The notes under the pieces: generated by a model
Seen by the model: only the letters and a program-made list of their open reading frames with translations
Told to the model about the DNA's origin: nothing
Databases searched by the model: none
Position numbers and translations under genes: made by a program
In this document: in pieces, positions 1 to 9,029 of the stretch
Layout: every line of letters begins with the position of its first letter
How positions within the stretch are numbered: position 1 is the first letter of the stretch
NCBI GenBank assembly: GCA_963575745.1
Contig: CAUYUJ010008602.1
Location: 150,866-214,865 of the forward strand
Direction: 5' to 3'
DNA: 64,000 nt
Source of the DNA: Prorocentrum cordatum
Taxonomy: Eukaryota > Sar > Dinophyceae > Prorocentrales > Prorocentraceae

Positions 1-1
1 C

Positions 2-964
2 CTGTGGCCATACAAAGCTTTGTTCGGGAGCCTGGGGGGCCCTATCCAGACGGTGCCCAGGGCCGAGCGCGTTGCTGGTCTCAAGGCCCTGCAGAGGGCC
101 CAGAGGCCAGCCACGTACGTGACTGATCATTTACAGCTGCAGGTCGAGGGAATGGCCTGGGAGGGTCGTCATGCTTCTGCCAGAGCGCCTCACGCGTCCA
201 TCTGGCGGAGCATCCACGAGCTGTATAGAGGCGACCCTGTCAGGCCCGTGTTTGTTTGGACGAAGGCCCATCGGACCGTCATCGAGGGGTTTGATGCCTG
301 CCTGGCTTCCCAGGAGCCCCTGGAGCATTTTTTCGGTAATATGTGGGCTGATGTTTTCGCCCGCGTGGCTGCGGCAGATTTCCTTGGTTCCACCTCCGTG
401 GTCAAGGCTCACAAATTTTCTCTGCTTCGGGCCCAGGACACGATGCGTTGTCTGGCCTGGGCTGCCGAGCGTGTGGCCCGCCTCTCCACCCCGATACTCC
501 GTGCGCCTCCGAAGGCTGTCTTTCGGCCCCGCCGTCCGCGGCGGCCGACCGATCACGACTTTGTGGTCTACGCTGGGGGAGCGATTCGCTGTCGTGCTTG
601 CTGGAGGCTTGCAGCGACGGCTTCGTCGTTGAAGTCTCTGGCCTCCCGTGCTTGCGACCCCCAGGAGGTCGGGCCAGGACACCAGGTCCAGGCTTTGGAT
701 CGAGTTTTGATCTGTGTAAAGTGCGGGGCGCACGCTGTGCGCCCCAATCGACTGTCGGTCGGCCTGTCTCGAGCGTGCAAGAGGGCTGGGACGGGGTCGG
801 CGGGAGCTGGGAGTGGGGGGGACGGAGCCATCGCGTCGATGCTCGAGCAGGCTCGAAGGGGCCTGCATCCCAAGACGGGCGAGCCCCTCGAGCCGCTCGT
901 CTTCTCGGAGCTCGGGGAGCCTGCGATGCCGCAGCAGGCGCCCGAGCCCGAGGCACCTGCATAG
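2..964 (+). CDS. LINE retrotransposon C-terminus: RNase H domain plus zinc-ribbon-like tail (5' truncated by the window edge)
   Basis: The frame is open from the first codons of the window to the stop at 962-964, so the protein continues to the left. RNase H landmarks are seen in order: TVPRAER (second acidic residue, about 50-70), YVTDHLQL (third acidic residue, about 115-140), VWTKAHRT (histidine loop, about 255-280) and GNMWADVFARVA (final acidic residue, about 340-375). In non-LTR retrotransposons this nuclease removes RNA from the RNA-DNA hybrid. A basic tail follows, with an ICVKCG pair (about 710-727) and a late CKRA, as in the LINE ends near 27 kb and 57 kb. The frame is intact, but it is unknown whether the whole element is. 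It is followed directly by a 3' region without coding signal. I am fairly sure of the domain and less sure of the exact family. Confidence 0.72.
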   Translation: MWPYKALFGSLGGPIQTVPRAERVAGLKALQRAQRPATYVTDHLQLQVEGMAWEGRHASARAPHASIWRSIHELYRGDPVRPVFVWTKAHRTVIEGFDACLASQEPLEHFFGNMWADVFARVAAADFLGSTSVVKAHKFSLLRAQDTMRCLAWAAERVARLSTPILRAPPKAVFRPRRPRRPTDHDFVVYAGGAIRCRACWRLAATASSLKSLASRACDPQEVGPGHQVQALDRVLICVKCGAHAVRPNRLSVGLSRACKRAGTGSAGAGSGGDGAIASMLEQARRGLHPKTGEPLEPLVFSELGEPAMPQQAPEPEAPA

Positions 965-1230
965 TGGGCGGGAGTACAGGCGTGGGGGGCGCGGTGCGAG
1001 TGGGGACTGCCCGGCGCTGCGCCGTTAGTGACCCTCGCACCGTTGCTCCCCGGCCCCGCGCACGGCGCGGAGAGTGCCCCTTGTTGGATGAGGGTCTCTC
1101 TCTCGTCCCTTTCCCTTTTTCGAGGCGTGTTCGTGATTCACCTGCACGCTCTCGGCACTGTCCTCACTGTCCTGTTCTTTCCTCCTCGTCGTCGTCGTCC
1201 TCCTCATCCTCCTCCTCTCGCCATGGGGGG
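965..1230 (+). other. probable 3' untranslated end of the left-edge LINE
   Basis: This GC-rich stretch follows the RNase H stop and ends in a short TCG/TCC-rich run (about 1180-1220). I see no coding signal in it. Assigning it to the LINE is inferred from position only. Confidence 0.35.
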
Positions 1231-1232
1231 CA

Positions 1233-1388
1233 CGGGTCCTGAGGGACACGGGTCCTGAGGTTTTGTTCGCCGGTGTCAGGCTCCTCGGGCCCTCGACGGA
1301 CCCCAGGTTTGTCAGAATAAAGGCTCAGGATGAAAAGCTCGTCCTGGGAAAGGCCTCAGGGTCTAGGACCCGCTTCCCCCCCCATTCT
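1233..1388 (+). repeat. dispersed repeat family R, copy 1
   Basis: It shares the core CTCAGGATGAAAA..TCGTCCTGGG with at least ten other places in the window. This copy and the one at 58.25 kb both begin with a GGGTCCTGAGG-like end and finish with its inverse (CTAGGACCCGCTTCCCC here), so the ends look like terminal inverted repeats. It is non-coding. Confidence 0.6.
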
Positions 1389-1441
1389 AATCCTCGGGTG
1401 GACTCCGTTGGCTTCGTCTTCGTCGGCGGCGTGCCCTTATG

Positions 1442-1626
1442 TTGACTACACGTAAGAGTGACCTTTCGCTGGAGTGACCTTTGGTGCGAGCCACTGGGGT
1501 CCCCCGATCGCCGGATGCGGTGCGATAGTTGCGTCCTGCGCGCTTGTGTTCGGTTTCCCCGCGGCCCCCCAAAAAGCTGCGCACCAAAGGTCACTCTTGC
1601 CCAAGGTCACTCTTGCGTGTAGCCAG
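1442..1626. mobile_element. MITE-like inverted-repeat element, family B, copy 1
   Basis: An element of about 185 bp with nested inverted ends. The left end carries CTACACGTAAGAGTGACC and the right end its near-perfect inverse (GGTCACTCTTGCGTGTAG). An inner pair (GACCTTTGGTGCG / GCACCAAAGGTC) is also inverted. Full copies lie at 4840 and 40933, and a split copy forms intron 2 of the MATE gene. No protein is encoded, so it would have to be moved in trans. An internal GTTCGGTTTCC resembles a tRNA-type B box. Confidence 0.8.
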
Positions 1627-1631
1627 TTATG

Positions 1632-1829
1632 GTTGCGGAGGACGATCATTGGAGAGGAAGCATGTTGCCAAGTAATTCCCAGGTGTCTGAAACATGTTTC
1701 AAACATGCTTTAAACATGTGAAGCACATGTTGACAGCATGTCCATAACATGTTTCCTACAGTTCAAACACATTTTAAACGATTCAATGATGGGACTGTGA
1801 GGGTGTCCAGTGTCGTGGCATCCACAAGA
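1632..1829. mobile_element. MITE-like element, family A, copy 1
   Basis: This copy is 198 bp. It starts GTTGCGGAGGACGATCA and ends GTCGTGGCATCCACAAGA. TTATG sits on both sides (1627-1631 and 1830-1834) and looks like a target-site duplication. The interior is a chain of overlapping ACATGTT palindromes. Other copies are at 38832 and 39223, both inside introns of the MATE gene. Confidence 0.8.
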
Positions 1830-1996
1830 TTATGGGCCCTTGCGCCCTTCCTCCGTGGCAGGGGCCTCGGAGCGCTGGAGTCGGAAACGGACCATCCGCG
1901 CCCCTCTGCTTCTGAAGGGGGGGGGGTCGCGCCGCCCCGTGCGCAGGCCGTTTGGCGAGGAGGAGCTGAGGAGCCAGGAGGTGAAGGAGGAGCCGG

Positions 1997-2965
1997 AGGA
2001 GGAGGAGGAGGAGGAGGAGGAGGACCAGTGTAAACCCAAGAGCCATCAACGATGCTGGAATACTCGGAGGTGGATCGACCTCCTACTATGACACGTCGAT
2101 TAAGGAATTGGCTATTTTCTGTTCGCGAAAGGGCGTCGCGGCCGTCATTTCTGCGGATCCAGGTCCGTCGAGTTCGGTCCCAGGCCGTTTTCACTGAAGG
2201 GAGGTTTACTATAGGGAGGTTTGCCCATCGCCGAAATACACCCTCCCTCCAAGCTCCCTCTTCATAGGCCCCTACAACGGTTCATTTCAGTTGAGGAATC
2301 TGCCTCGTTGGAAGACAACCGTCGGAAGACCCAGAAGCATGCCAAAACATAGTTCTCGGGATTCCAAGGCCACAGATCAACCTGACTTCTGCGTCTTGAC
2401 GATCCTGGATCGTACCAGAACGCCGTTCTTGGGAGTTCAATCGCGCGAAGCAACTTAACCGTTGCACCCGCAAAATCCGGAATCCTTCCGAAACGCCAGT
2501 TCTACGCTGATCGAGGGAATCCGTGAAGCTCGCGCAAATGTTATATAAGAAATGTGTGCGGCGCTAAGGCAAGAGCCACATGTTGAAAAGGAACCGCCCT
2601 CAATCCGCGAAGCTCTTGCAATGCTTTAGAATGTCTTAGAATGCTTTAGAACGAATGTGCGCTGCGCTAAGGCGAGAGCCACATGTTGAAAACGGGTGAT
2701 CCTCAATCCGCGAAGTTCTTCCAAACTTTTAAAACGAGTGTGCGCGGCGCTAAGGCGAGAGCATTCTGAAGACGGGTGATCTTCAATCCGTGAAGCCCTT
2801 GCAATGTCTAGAACGAATGTGCGCGGCGCCCAGGCGAGAGCCACATTCTGAAAACCACCCGCCCTCCATCTGTGAAATTGTTTCCAACTTCTTGCTTCAG
2901 AGTCATAGGTGGTGAGGAAGCATCAAGCGAAACGCCCGGCCCGCCCTAAAAATTGGCCTCGGGGT
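1997..2965 (-). repeat. composite repeat family D, copy 1 (reverse orientation)
   Basis: In reverse orientation this has four parts: a start resembling TCGCACCCCGAGGCCA (about 2950), four units of about 82 bp marked by GCGCACATTCG and CTCTCGCC (about 2510-2890), a unique arm of about 300 bp (2240-2510), and a (TCC)n tail (here GGA, 1997-2028). The same order recurs twice near 58.5-60.2 kb. This copy is interrupted by element E at 2064-2234. Confidence 0.75.
2064..2234. mobile_element. MITE-like element, family E, copy 1, nested in repeat D
   Basis: It is exactly 171 bp. The left end TCGGAGGTGGATCGACCTCC pairs with the right end GGGAGGTTTGCCCATCGCCGA. The pentamer AATAC flanks it on both sides (2059-2063 and 2235-2239), and the uninterrupted D copies at 59.17 and 59.97 kb show the empty site. 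A second 171-bp copy is at 31558. Confidence 0.85.
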
Positions 2966-3003
2966 GCGAAAGGGAGAAGGTATTCGTAAGGAAAAGGAAT
3001 AGA

Positions 3004-3092
3004 AGAGGAGGAGGAGGAGGAGGAGGAGGAGGAGGAGGAGGAGGAGGACGACGAGAGAGAGAGAGAGAGAGAGAGACACACACACACACAGA
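3004..3092 (+). repeat. (GGA)n followed by (GA)n and (CA)n microsatellite
   Basis: A purine tract of about 14 GGA triplets runs into GA dinucleotides and then CA dinucleotides. Reading frames through it are artefacts of the repeat. Confidence 0.95.
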
Positions 3093-3171
3093 CGGCACGC
3101 CCTTCAGGTTCCCTCGGAGGGTGCTGCACACCAGCCAGAGCAGACCGGGGGCCATGCTGGAGAGTGCCACA

Positions 3172-3306
3172 GGCGGAGGAGGAGGAGGAGGAGCAGGAGG
3201 AGGAGGAGGGGGAGGAAATGGGGAAGGAGGAGGAGGAGTAGGAGCAGGAGGAGGAGGAGGAGGAGGCGGAGCAGGAGGAGGAGGAGGAGGAGGAGGAGGA
3301 GGAGGA
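3172..3306 (+). repeat. interrupted (GGA)n microsatellite
   Basis: GGA triplets are broken by GCA and GGG units. Confidence 0.95.
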
Positions 3307-3555
3307 CGGTCAGGAGCGAGCCGCGCTGGCCGTGAGCCAACATGCCATGTGGGCACTGGCCGCAGCTCCGGCCGGCTTGAGATCGCGTTGGGGACGCCGT
3401 GGTCGGCCTTCCGGGGGGGTCCGCGCCAGGAAGGGCCAGAGCCGGGGCCCTGTCGGGGCCCAAAGCCTTCGCGTTCCCGGTTCCTGCTTTTACGAACAGG
3501 CGTCGACGTCGAAGGCTTCAGCCCTCTGCATACCCAAGACACGTAACGTCTCGAC
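3307..3555. other. unassigned GC-rich spacer
   Basis: All frames show mixed, low-conviction peptides. I see no domain and no repeat shared with other parts of the window. Confidence 0.4.
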
Positions 3556-3705
3556 CAAAAGCAGGACGAAGTTGTTGTTTCTATTCTCAGCCTCTGGGGG
3601 CTTGTGTTGGGCCCCGGGGAAGTCGACAAGAGTACGAGGGGTGAGAAACCGGCCCTGGGGAAATGGCGGGGTGTCAGGGGGCCGCGGATGGAAACTATGA
3701 GGACA
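3556..3705 (+). repeat. dispersed repeat family R, copy 2 (diverged)
   Basis: It contains the family landmarks CAGCCTCTGGGGGC, GAGAAACCGGCCCTGGGGAA and the preceding CTCGACCAAAAGCAGGACG region, with many substitutions. Confidence 0.45.
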
Positions 3706-3808
3706 CTGCTCGTCTGGATATGTTCTTGAGTGCGACTGAGCAGTGGGCGGCAGTATGGCCCAGCAGAGGCCCGCGATGAGCGATACGTCAGCCTGGGGTG
3801 CAGCAACT

Positions 3809-4060
3809 CCTAGATGGGGTCGGAGTAACTGGGGTCGAAGTAGCTGGGGTCGGAGGGTCACGCCGCATCGCCGATGCATCGCCGATGCGGCTCGATGCGC
3901 AGCCCGATTTGTTTCACGTCGACGTCGACGATGCACCGCCGGAGCATCGCAGGTGCATCGCCGATGCTTCGCCGATGTATCGCCGATGCATCCACGATGT
4001 ATCGGTGAGGCAGCGCGATCCTCCAACCCCATCTACTCCGACCCCATCTAGGAGGCCTCT
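3809..4060. mobile_element. fold-back element family F, copy 1
   Basis: The left arm CCTAGATGGGGTCGGAGTA is inverted at the right as ACTCCGACCCCATCTAGG. The interior is made of repeated ATCGCCGATGC words, which are nearly self-complementary. The right end carries GGAGGCCTCTA, as in the other copies. It has no coding content. Confidence 0.8.
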
Positions 4061-4151
4061 AACAGCGGGTTGTTGTGATCATCGTCCCGGGCTTGAGCGT
4101 GTGTCTCTGGTCGAGACGAAAGAACATGAGCAAAGTCAGTGGCACTGGGCG

Positions 4152-4585
4152 GGAGGAGGAGGAGGAGGAGGATGAGGAGGAAGAGGGAATGAAGAGAACA
4201 ACGGAGGTGGAGCAGGAGGAGTTTTGCTCCTCCACGGGAGGAGGAGGAGGAGGAGGGAGGAGGAGGAGGAGGAGAGAGGAGGAGGAGGAGGAGGAGGAGG
4301 AGGAGGAGGAGGAGGAGGAGGAGGAGGAGGAGGAGGAGGAGGAGGAGGAGGAGGAGGAGGAGGAGGAGGAGGAGGAGGAGGAGGAGGAGGAGGAGGAGGA
4401 GGAGGAGGAGGAGGAGGAGGAGGGAGGAGGAGGAGGAGGAGGAGGAGGGGGAGAGGAGGAGGAGGAGGAGGAGGAGGAGGAGGAGGAGGAGGAGGAGAGG
4501 AGGAGGAGGAGGAGGAGGAGGAGGAGGAGGAGGAGGAGGAGGAGGAGGAGGAGGAGGAGGAGGAGGAGGAGGAGGAGGAGGAGCA
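4152..4585 (+). repeat. very long (GGA)n purine tract, about 430 bp
   Basis: This is the longest nearly pure GGA array in the window. All G and A are on the plus strand, with phase slips at about 4257-4275, 4421-4452 and 4496 that keep the purine bias. Large open frames across it (poly-Glu, poly-Gly, poly-Ser) are repeat artefacts. Confidence 0.97.
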
Positions 4586-4677
4586 ACGAAAGCGGCTCCT
4601 TTCCAAACCCGCTGAAGGCCGAAAGCGCCCATACCCATCCAGTCTTGAGCTGAAGGAGTAACAGCAGACTCAGTGAA

Positions 4678-4839
4678 AAGGAGGAGGAGGAGGCCGACTC
4701 AGCAGGAGGCAGAGGAGATGGATCCGCAGAGAGGCCGCAGCTGCAGGGGGGGAGGAAGGCGAGAACGCGCAGGAAGGATAGGAGGACAGCGAAGAGGAGG
4801 TGGAGGAGGATAATCAGGATGACGGGGAAGGGAGGAGCA
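4678..4839 (+). other. degenerate purine-rich spacer
   Basis: Imperfect GGA-derived sequence between the long tract and element B copy 2. It has no gene signal. Confidence 0.5.
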
Positions 4840-5024
4840 TCGACTACTCGTAAGAGTGACCTTTCGTCAAAGTGACCTTTGGTGCGGGCCCAGTGGCGTC
4901 CCCTGATCACTGAACACGAAGCGGTAGCAGCGGCTTGCGAGCCCGGGTTTGATCCCCTCGCGACCCTCAAACAGTTGTGCACCAAAGGTTACCCTCACCC
5001 AGGGTCACTCTTGCGTGCAGCCGA
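4840..5024. mobile_element. MITE-like element, family B, copy 2
   Basis: The termini are TCGACTACTCGTAAGAG and the inverse CTCTTGCGTGCAGCCGA. The inner inverted pair is GACCTTTGGTGCG / TGCACCAAAGGT. The middle carries CCGGGTTTGATCCCC, a close match to the B box of RNA polymerase III tRNA-type promoters. Confidence 0.8.
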
Positions 5025-5139
5025 GGGGGAGGAGGCGGAAGAGGAGGAAAGAAAGGAGGCGGAGCTGGAGCAGGAGGAGGAACAGCAGCAGCCTCAGGAG
5101 GGGAGGAGCCCCCGCTGCTGCTTTCCCCCCTATCCGCCT

Positions 5140-5402
5140 CCTCCTCCTCCTCCTCCTCATTATCATCATCAACATCATCATCAGCAGCAGCATCATCACA
5201 GCCATCACCACCATCAGCATCACCACCACCATCATCATCAACAACAACATCCACAACATAATCATCATCTTCCTCATCATCCTCATCATCGTCGTCATCA
5301 TCAGCAGCATCATCCTAATCATCATCACCATCATCAGCATCATCACCATCATCATCTGCAATATCATCCTCATCATCGTCAGCAGCAGCAGCAGCAGCAT
5401 CG
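5140..5402 (+). repeat. (CAT)n / (CAG)n trinucleotide tract
   Basis: Alternating CATCAT, CAACAT and CAGCAG triplets give a His/Gln-rich frame. I treat this as a microsatellite rather than an exon. Confidence 0.9.
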
Positions 5403-5990
5403 TCATCCGCGGTATCCCCCCCATTGGGGGGGTGGGGGGGGGCAAGCGGTCTCGGCTCCTTCCCGCCGGGCCGTCTTCTGAGCTCCCCGGGGGGCCTGAG
5501 AAGGGCTTCTCTGGGATGAAGCAGAGGAGCCCAAGCACAGGATTGAAAATCTCAATCCGCCACAGGCCTGGGGTCCTGCCGCTGTTGCTGCCCCATCCCT
5601 CACAATGCGTTCCTCTCCTCGTCTCCTCCTCCTGCCGCCAGGAGCAGCAGCAGGGGCAAAGCTCTTCCTCCTGCGGCAGCTCCTCCGGTTCCGTCTGCTC
5701 CCGCGCGGGGTCCAGGTGTGCTGGCGGGAGCAGCTGCGGGGTGAGTGAATACGCCTCGCCCGATGGTGGCGCTGCGCGCCGCGTGTGCAGTCCGTCAGCC
5801 GCGCGTGGGAAGACGCATTTGCCCGCGCGGCTGTCGAGAAGAGGTTCGCGATGGCCCGTGCGGAGGTCGCAGGGGGGGGGGCACTGCGCTGATGCTCGAG
5901 CTGTGCGACGGCGTGATGCTGCTGGATGCCGAGTGGCCCTGCGTGAGCCCAGAATGGAGGGCTCCGTCCCGGGTATGACGCGTGCGGTCC
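5403..5990. other. unassigned GC-rich sequence, partly R-like
   Basis: The part at about 5465-5600 has diverged R-family landmarks (CCCCGGGGGGCCTGAGAAGG, GGATGAAG). The remainder (5600-5990) has long open frames on both strands but no recognisable domain. Confidence 0.35.
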
Positions 5991-6109
5991 GTGCTGCTCT
6001 GCAGTTGCGACGAGCAGATCGCGGCATATCTTGGTGGCATTGCTTCGAAAAGGGCGTCCAAGGCCCTTGCATCCTTATCGCGCATCTTTATGATACGGGC
6101 CAACTGTAG
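5990..6109 (-). CDS. possible exon of an unidentified protein
   Basis: On the minus strand the frame reads LARIIKMRDKDARALDALF followed by EAMPPRYAAICSSQL. This is a well-mixed sequence unlike the low-complexity frames around it. Neither a start nor splice sites could be fixed. It may be an exon or a fragment of a retroelement ORF. The function is unknown. Confidence 0.25.
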
Positions 6110-6380
6110 CCTGGGAGTTCTTTCCGGCGCCGGTCAAGCAGCGCCGCAGCGACTCCTGTGAGGTCGCAGCGCGTTCTGGCAAGCGTTTTCTTATTCTTTC
6201 CCAGCACGTTTGCCGCAAGCCCTCTCCGCAGCTCCTTCGAAGCGCTTCGGGGCTCCTGCGAAGCTCCTTTCACAAGCTTGCAAGCTCCCCAAACCATACA
6301 TGCTTTCAAGCGTCCTTTCAAGCGTCTCCCACTGGCCTTCACGCGCTTCAGACTGCGCTGCTGTCCGGGCTTTGGATGCC

Positions 6381-6573
6381 ACAGGTGCGGTCGGAGGATC
6401 GCGCCGCATCGCCGACGCATCGGCGACGAAATTCGATGCGGAGCTCGACTTTTTCCACGCCAGCGTCGCCGATGCATCGCCGACGTGGCGATGCATCGCC
6501 GATGCATCGGTGAAGCATCGTCGATGCGGCGCGACCCTCCGCCCCACCTGCGCTGAGCCCATCTCGGAGGCCT
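6381..6573. mobile_element. fold-back element family F, copy 2
   Basis: It carries GCGGTCGGAGGATCGCGCCGC at the left and its inverse GCGGCGCGACCCTCCGCCCC at the right, with ATCGCCGACGCATCGGCGA words between. The outer arms are more diverged than in copy 4. Confidence 0.7.
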
Positions 6574-6682
6574 CCAGCCCAGGGGTGGGAAGCCGGCCCC
6601 CAGACCTCTCCTGCCGTGCGTTCCGGCCATAGTCTCGTGGCGGGCCCAGCCGCGGCGAGGAGGGGCAACCCCGAGGCCCGCG

Positions 6683-6723
6683 GGAGAGAGAGAGAGAGAG
6701 AGGAAGAGAGAGAGAGAGAGAGA
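6683..6723 (+). repeat. (GA)n microsatellite
   Basis: GA dinucleotides with one GGAA interruption. Confidence 0.9.
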
Positions 6724-6956
6724 CGTCCACACAATCTCGAAGGAGCTCGAGGTTCGAGGCCCTCGGGGCCCGAGCCCTCCGGGCCCTCCCCCCCTGCTGC
6801 CTGGGGGCCCAGCTCGGCTGCAGCGAGAGGCGGCAGCCCGGCCAGCGGCCCCTCCGCGCGGTGCCGCCGGTGAGAGGCGCCGTGCGGCGACGCGAAGCCG
6901 GGCGACGCCTGCTACCAGACAGTGCCGGCCCCGCCCCTCTCCGCGCGGCGGGGGCT

Positions 6957-7205
6957 CCAGCAGTGGCGAGGCGTCCTGGCTCCCCTATGGGCCTGCCAAA
7001 CATTGTTCTAAGCACCTTTTGCGGTTCCCACGAGATGTCCTTGGAACATATCTGGCTGAGACCGTTTTGCTTTGACGCACTGGGGTAATGTTCTAAAAGC
7101 ATTGCTGTTGTTTTTAGAACGGCGTTGTTCTTAGAACGTTCTTGGGCTTTCGAATAACATCTCGTGGCAGGACTGTAGGAATGCCGGGACGGCCGGTCCC
7201 TGCTC
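6957..7205 (+). repeat. dispersed repeat family G, copy 1
   Basis: It shares CAGTGGCGAGGCGTCCTGGCT at the left, TCCTTGGAACAT.TCTGG in the middle and GTCGGTCCCT.CTCAA-like sequence at the right with 53025-53256, in the same order and orientation. It is non-coding, with several TTCTAAGAAC-like words. Confidence 0.65.
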
Positions 7206-7299
7206 AAAGGGGGGGGGGGGCGGGCCGTCGGGGGTCGCCAGAGGACACCACGCGCAGGCCCAAACCCCTTTCGAGTCATGGCAAAATCAGGCCCTCTTC

Positions 7300-7392
7300 T
7301 CTCCTCCTCCTCCTCCTCCTCCTCCTCTTCCTCCTTCTCTTCCTCCTCCTCCTCCTCCTCCTCCTCCTCCTCCTCCTCCTCCTCCTCCTCCT
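7300..7392 (+). repeat. (TCC)n microsatellite
   Basis: Pyrimidine triplets on the plus strand, immediately followed by an R-family repeat. Confidence 0.95.
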
Positions 7393-7404
7393 CTCCACTC
7401 GCCA

Positions 7405-7560
7405 CTCAGCGGGAGGTTCTTCGCCACTCCCGGCCTCTGGGGGCCTTCAGCGGCCCCCGGGGGCCGTCAGAGAGCGACGCAGGATCGAGAACCGGCCCCA
7501 GGGAACAGGTCGAGGCCTCTGGCGGTCGATGTTGCGAAAGAATCCTGACGTCGGGGGCCT
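7405..7560 (+). repeat. dispersed repeat family R, copy 3
   Basis: Landmarks are GGCCTCTGGGGGCC, GACGCAGGATCGAGAACCGG, CCTCTGGCGGTCGATGTTG and GACGTCGGGGGCCTGGG. Confidence 0.65.
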
Positions 7561-8100
7561 GGGGAGGGGGGTGGGGGGAGTGGGGAGGGCTTGTTAGAAG
7601 CTGAGGTGTCTGCCCTTTTCTAGTCTTGGCGGGGCCTTCTCGTCGCTACGGCCAGGTCCGTCTCGGAGTTTTCGTCAGGGCGCACCCCAGGACGGGTCTG
7701 CAGCCCGGAATCCCGAACCCTTCCACGACGGGAGGATTTTGGGCTGCTTTCGGCCTCTGGGTCTCAGAGGGGGTTCGAGACCTTCGGGGCCCACGTGGCA
7801 TGTAAAGAGACAAAGTAAAACGCAAGTCGGAGGTTTGAGGTTGCATCTTGAGCGTCTTGGACCGATTTGTCGGCGAACTGGGACCCTATTGACTGTCTTC
7901 GGAGCATATTGGGGCCCTCTTGGCCCGTCTTAGGGCCCTCTTGGGCCCGAAAAGGCGCGCGACAAACCGCCTGGACCCGCAGGGTTACGCGCCAAGCCCA
8001 GGAAGATTTGTGAATTTGGGGTCCGGACCCTTTTGGGAACCTTTAGAATCGAGGACTGAGGCTCAGGGGATTTGGCATAGGACCTGAGGACACTCCCACT
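7561..8100. other. unassigned sequence with a partial R copy
   Basis: 7735-7800 has the R word TTTCGGCCTCTGGG. I recognise nothing else and see no coding signal. Confidence 0.35.
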
Positions 8101-8900
8101 CCGTGCCCAACGTCACGGTGGCGGATCTATTACATAATGCGTCCAGATTTGTGGGAGAGCATATATTGCACCAGAAACATAACACAGCATATGGTAGCAA
8201 CAAACTAAACAACCATAACCTTCACACACATGCACTGTATTGCAATAACATGGATTGGGAGTTCGAGCGTGCAGCAGAACATAACTGGAATGCAACATCA
8301 GAAACAGAGTTCAAAGCCCACTTGCATGATGGTCAATGCGAGTGCAACTATGATAGCGACATCCGAGTACCACATAATAGTATATCTAAAATGAAACCAG
8401 ATGTAATCGATCCGACTACAAAGGAGCAGGACATAACTGAGCAAGGCAGATGCTATTCTGTACCATGACGTACTACTGTGGAGTCGTAAAGTGTAGAAGT
8501 GGGTTGAACGGAACACTACATAGCAGGGCAGAGTGTAGTATAACACAGTAGAAGAGAACATAGCAGAGCATAACGCAATATATTTTGTTCAGATAGTCCA
8601 GAGACGAACGTAGTTGACCGTCGTAGAAAAGACAATATCAGCGACCGAGTAAGTGCGTCCTGTCATGACGCGTCGTGTGCGTCTAGGTCTGGCCGGCCAC
8701 AGGAACAAAAGGCGTAGCAACGACGATACGACGACGTATCAAACGTGACACTGGTCACGACGCAACGCCAGCACGTTCAGAGCATAACATCATAGAGCAT
8801 ACCATAATCGAAGTGTGACTCGAGAAAAGGGCAGCGACCGATTAACGACGCCCCTTCACACGCAACATGCGAGCCACAGTAACAGCGCTGGAGTCGGGAA
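8101..8900. other. AT-richer spacer with ACATA/AGCATA words
   Basis: The base composition drops sharply from the flanks, and short words such as AACATA and AGCATA recur. An open frame of 121 codons at 8103-8468 shows no family resemblance and is probably chance. Confidence 0.4.
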
Positions 8901-9029
8901 CAAGCGCCGAAGGTTTATGTGGGGATCGCTCGAAGACAAGTATTTGCGTTGGCGTTACCGAAGGTTTTTTTTGTACCTGGGCGCATCTCAATAGAATCAC
9001 CTTGCGGCCGCTTCACAAGAAGGGTTTCT

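Noticed and set aside
4152-4585. Open frames of 145-300 codons encoding poly-Glu, poly-Gly, poly-Ser or poly-Leu
   Set aside because: They follow from the GGA triplet in all six frames and lack any unique sequence.
8103-8468. 121-codon frame starting MPNVTVADLL
   Set aside because: No domain, AT-rich word repetition and no supporting splice or start context.
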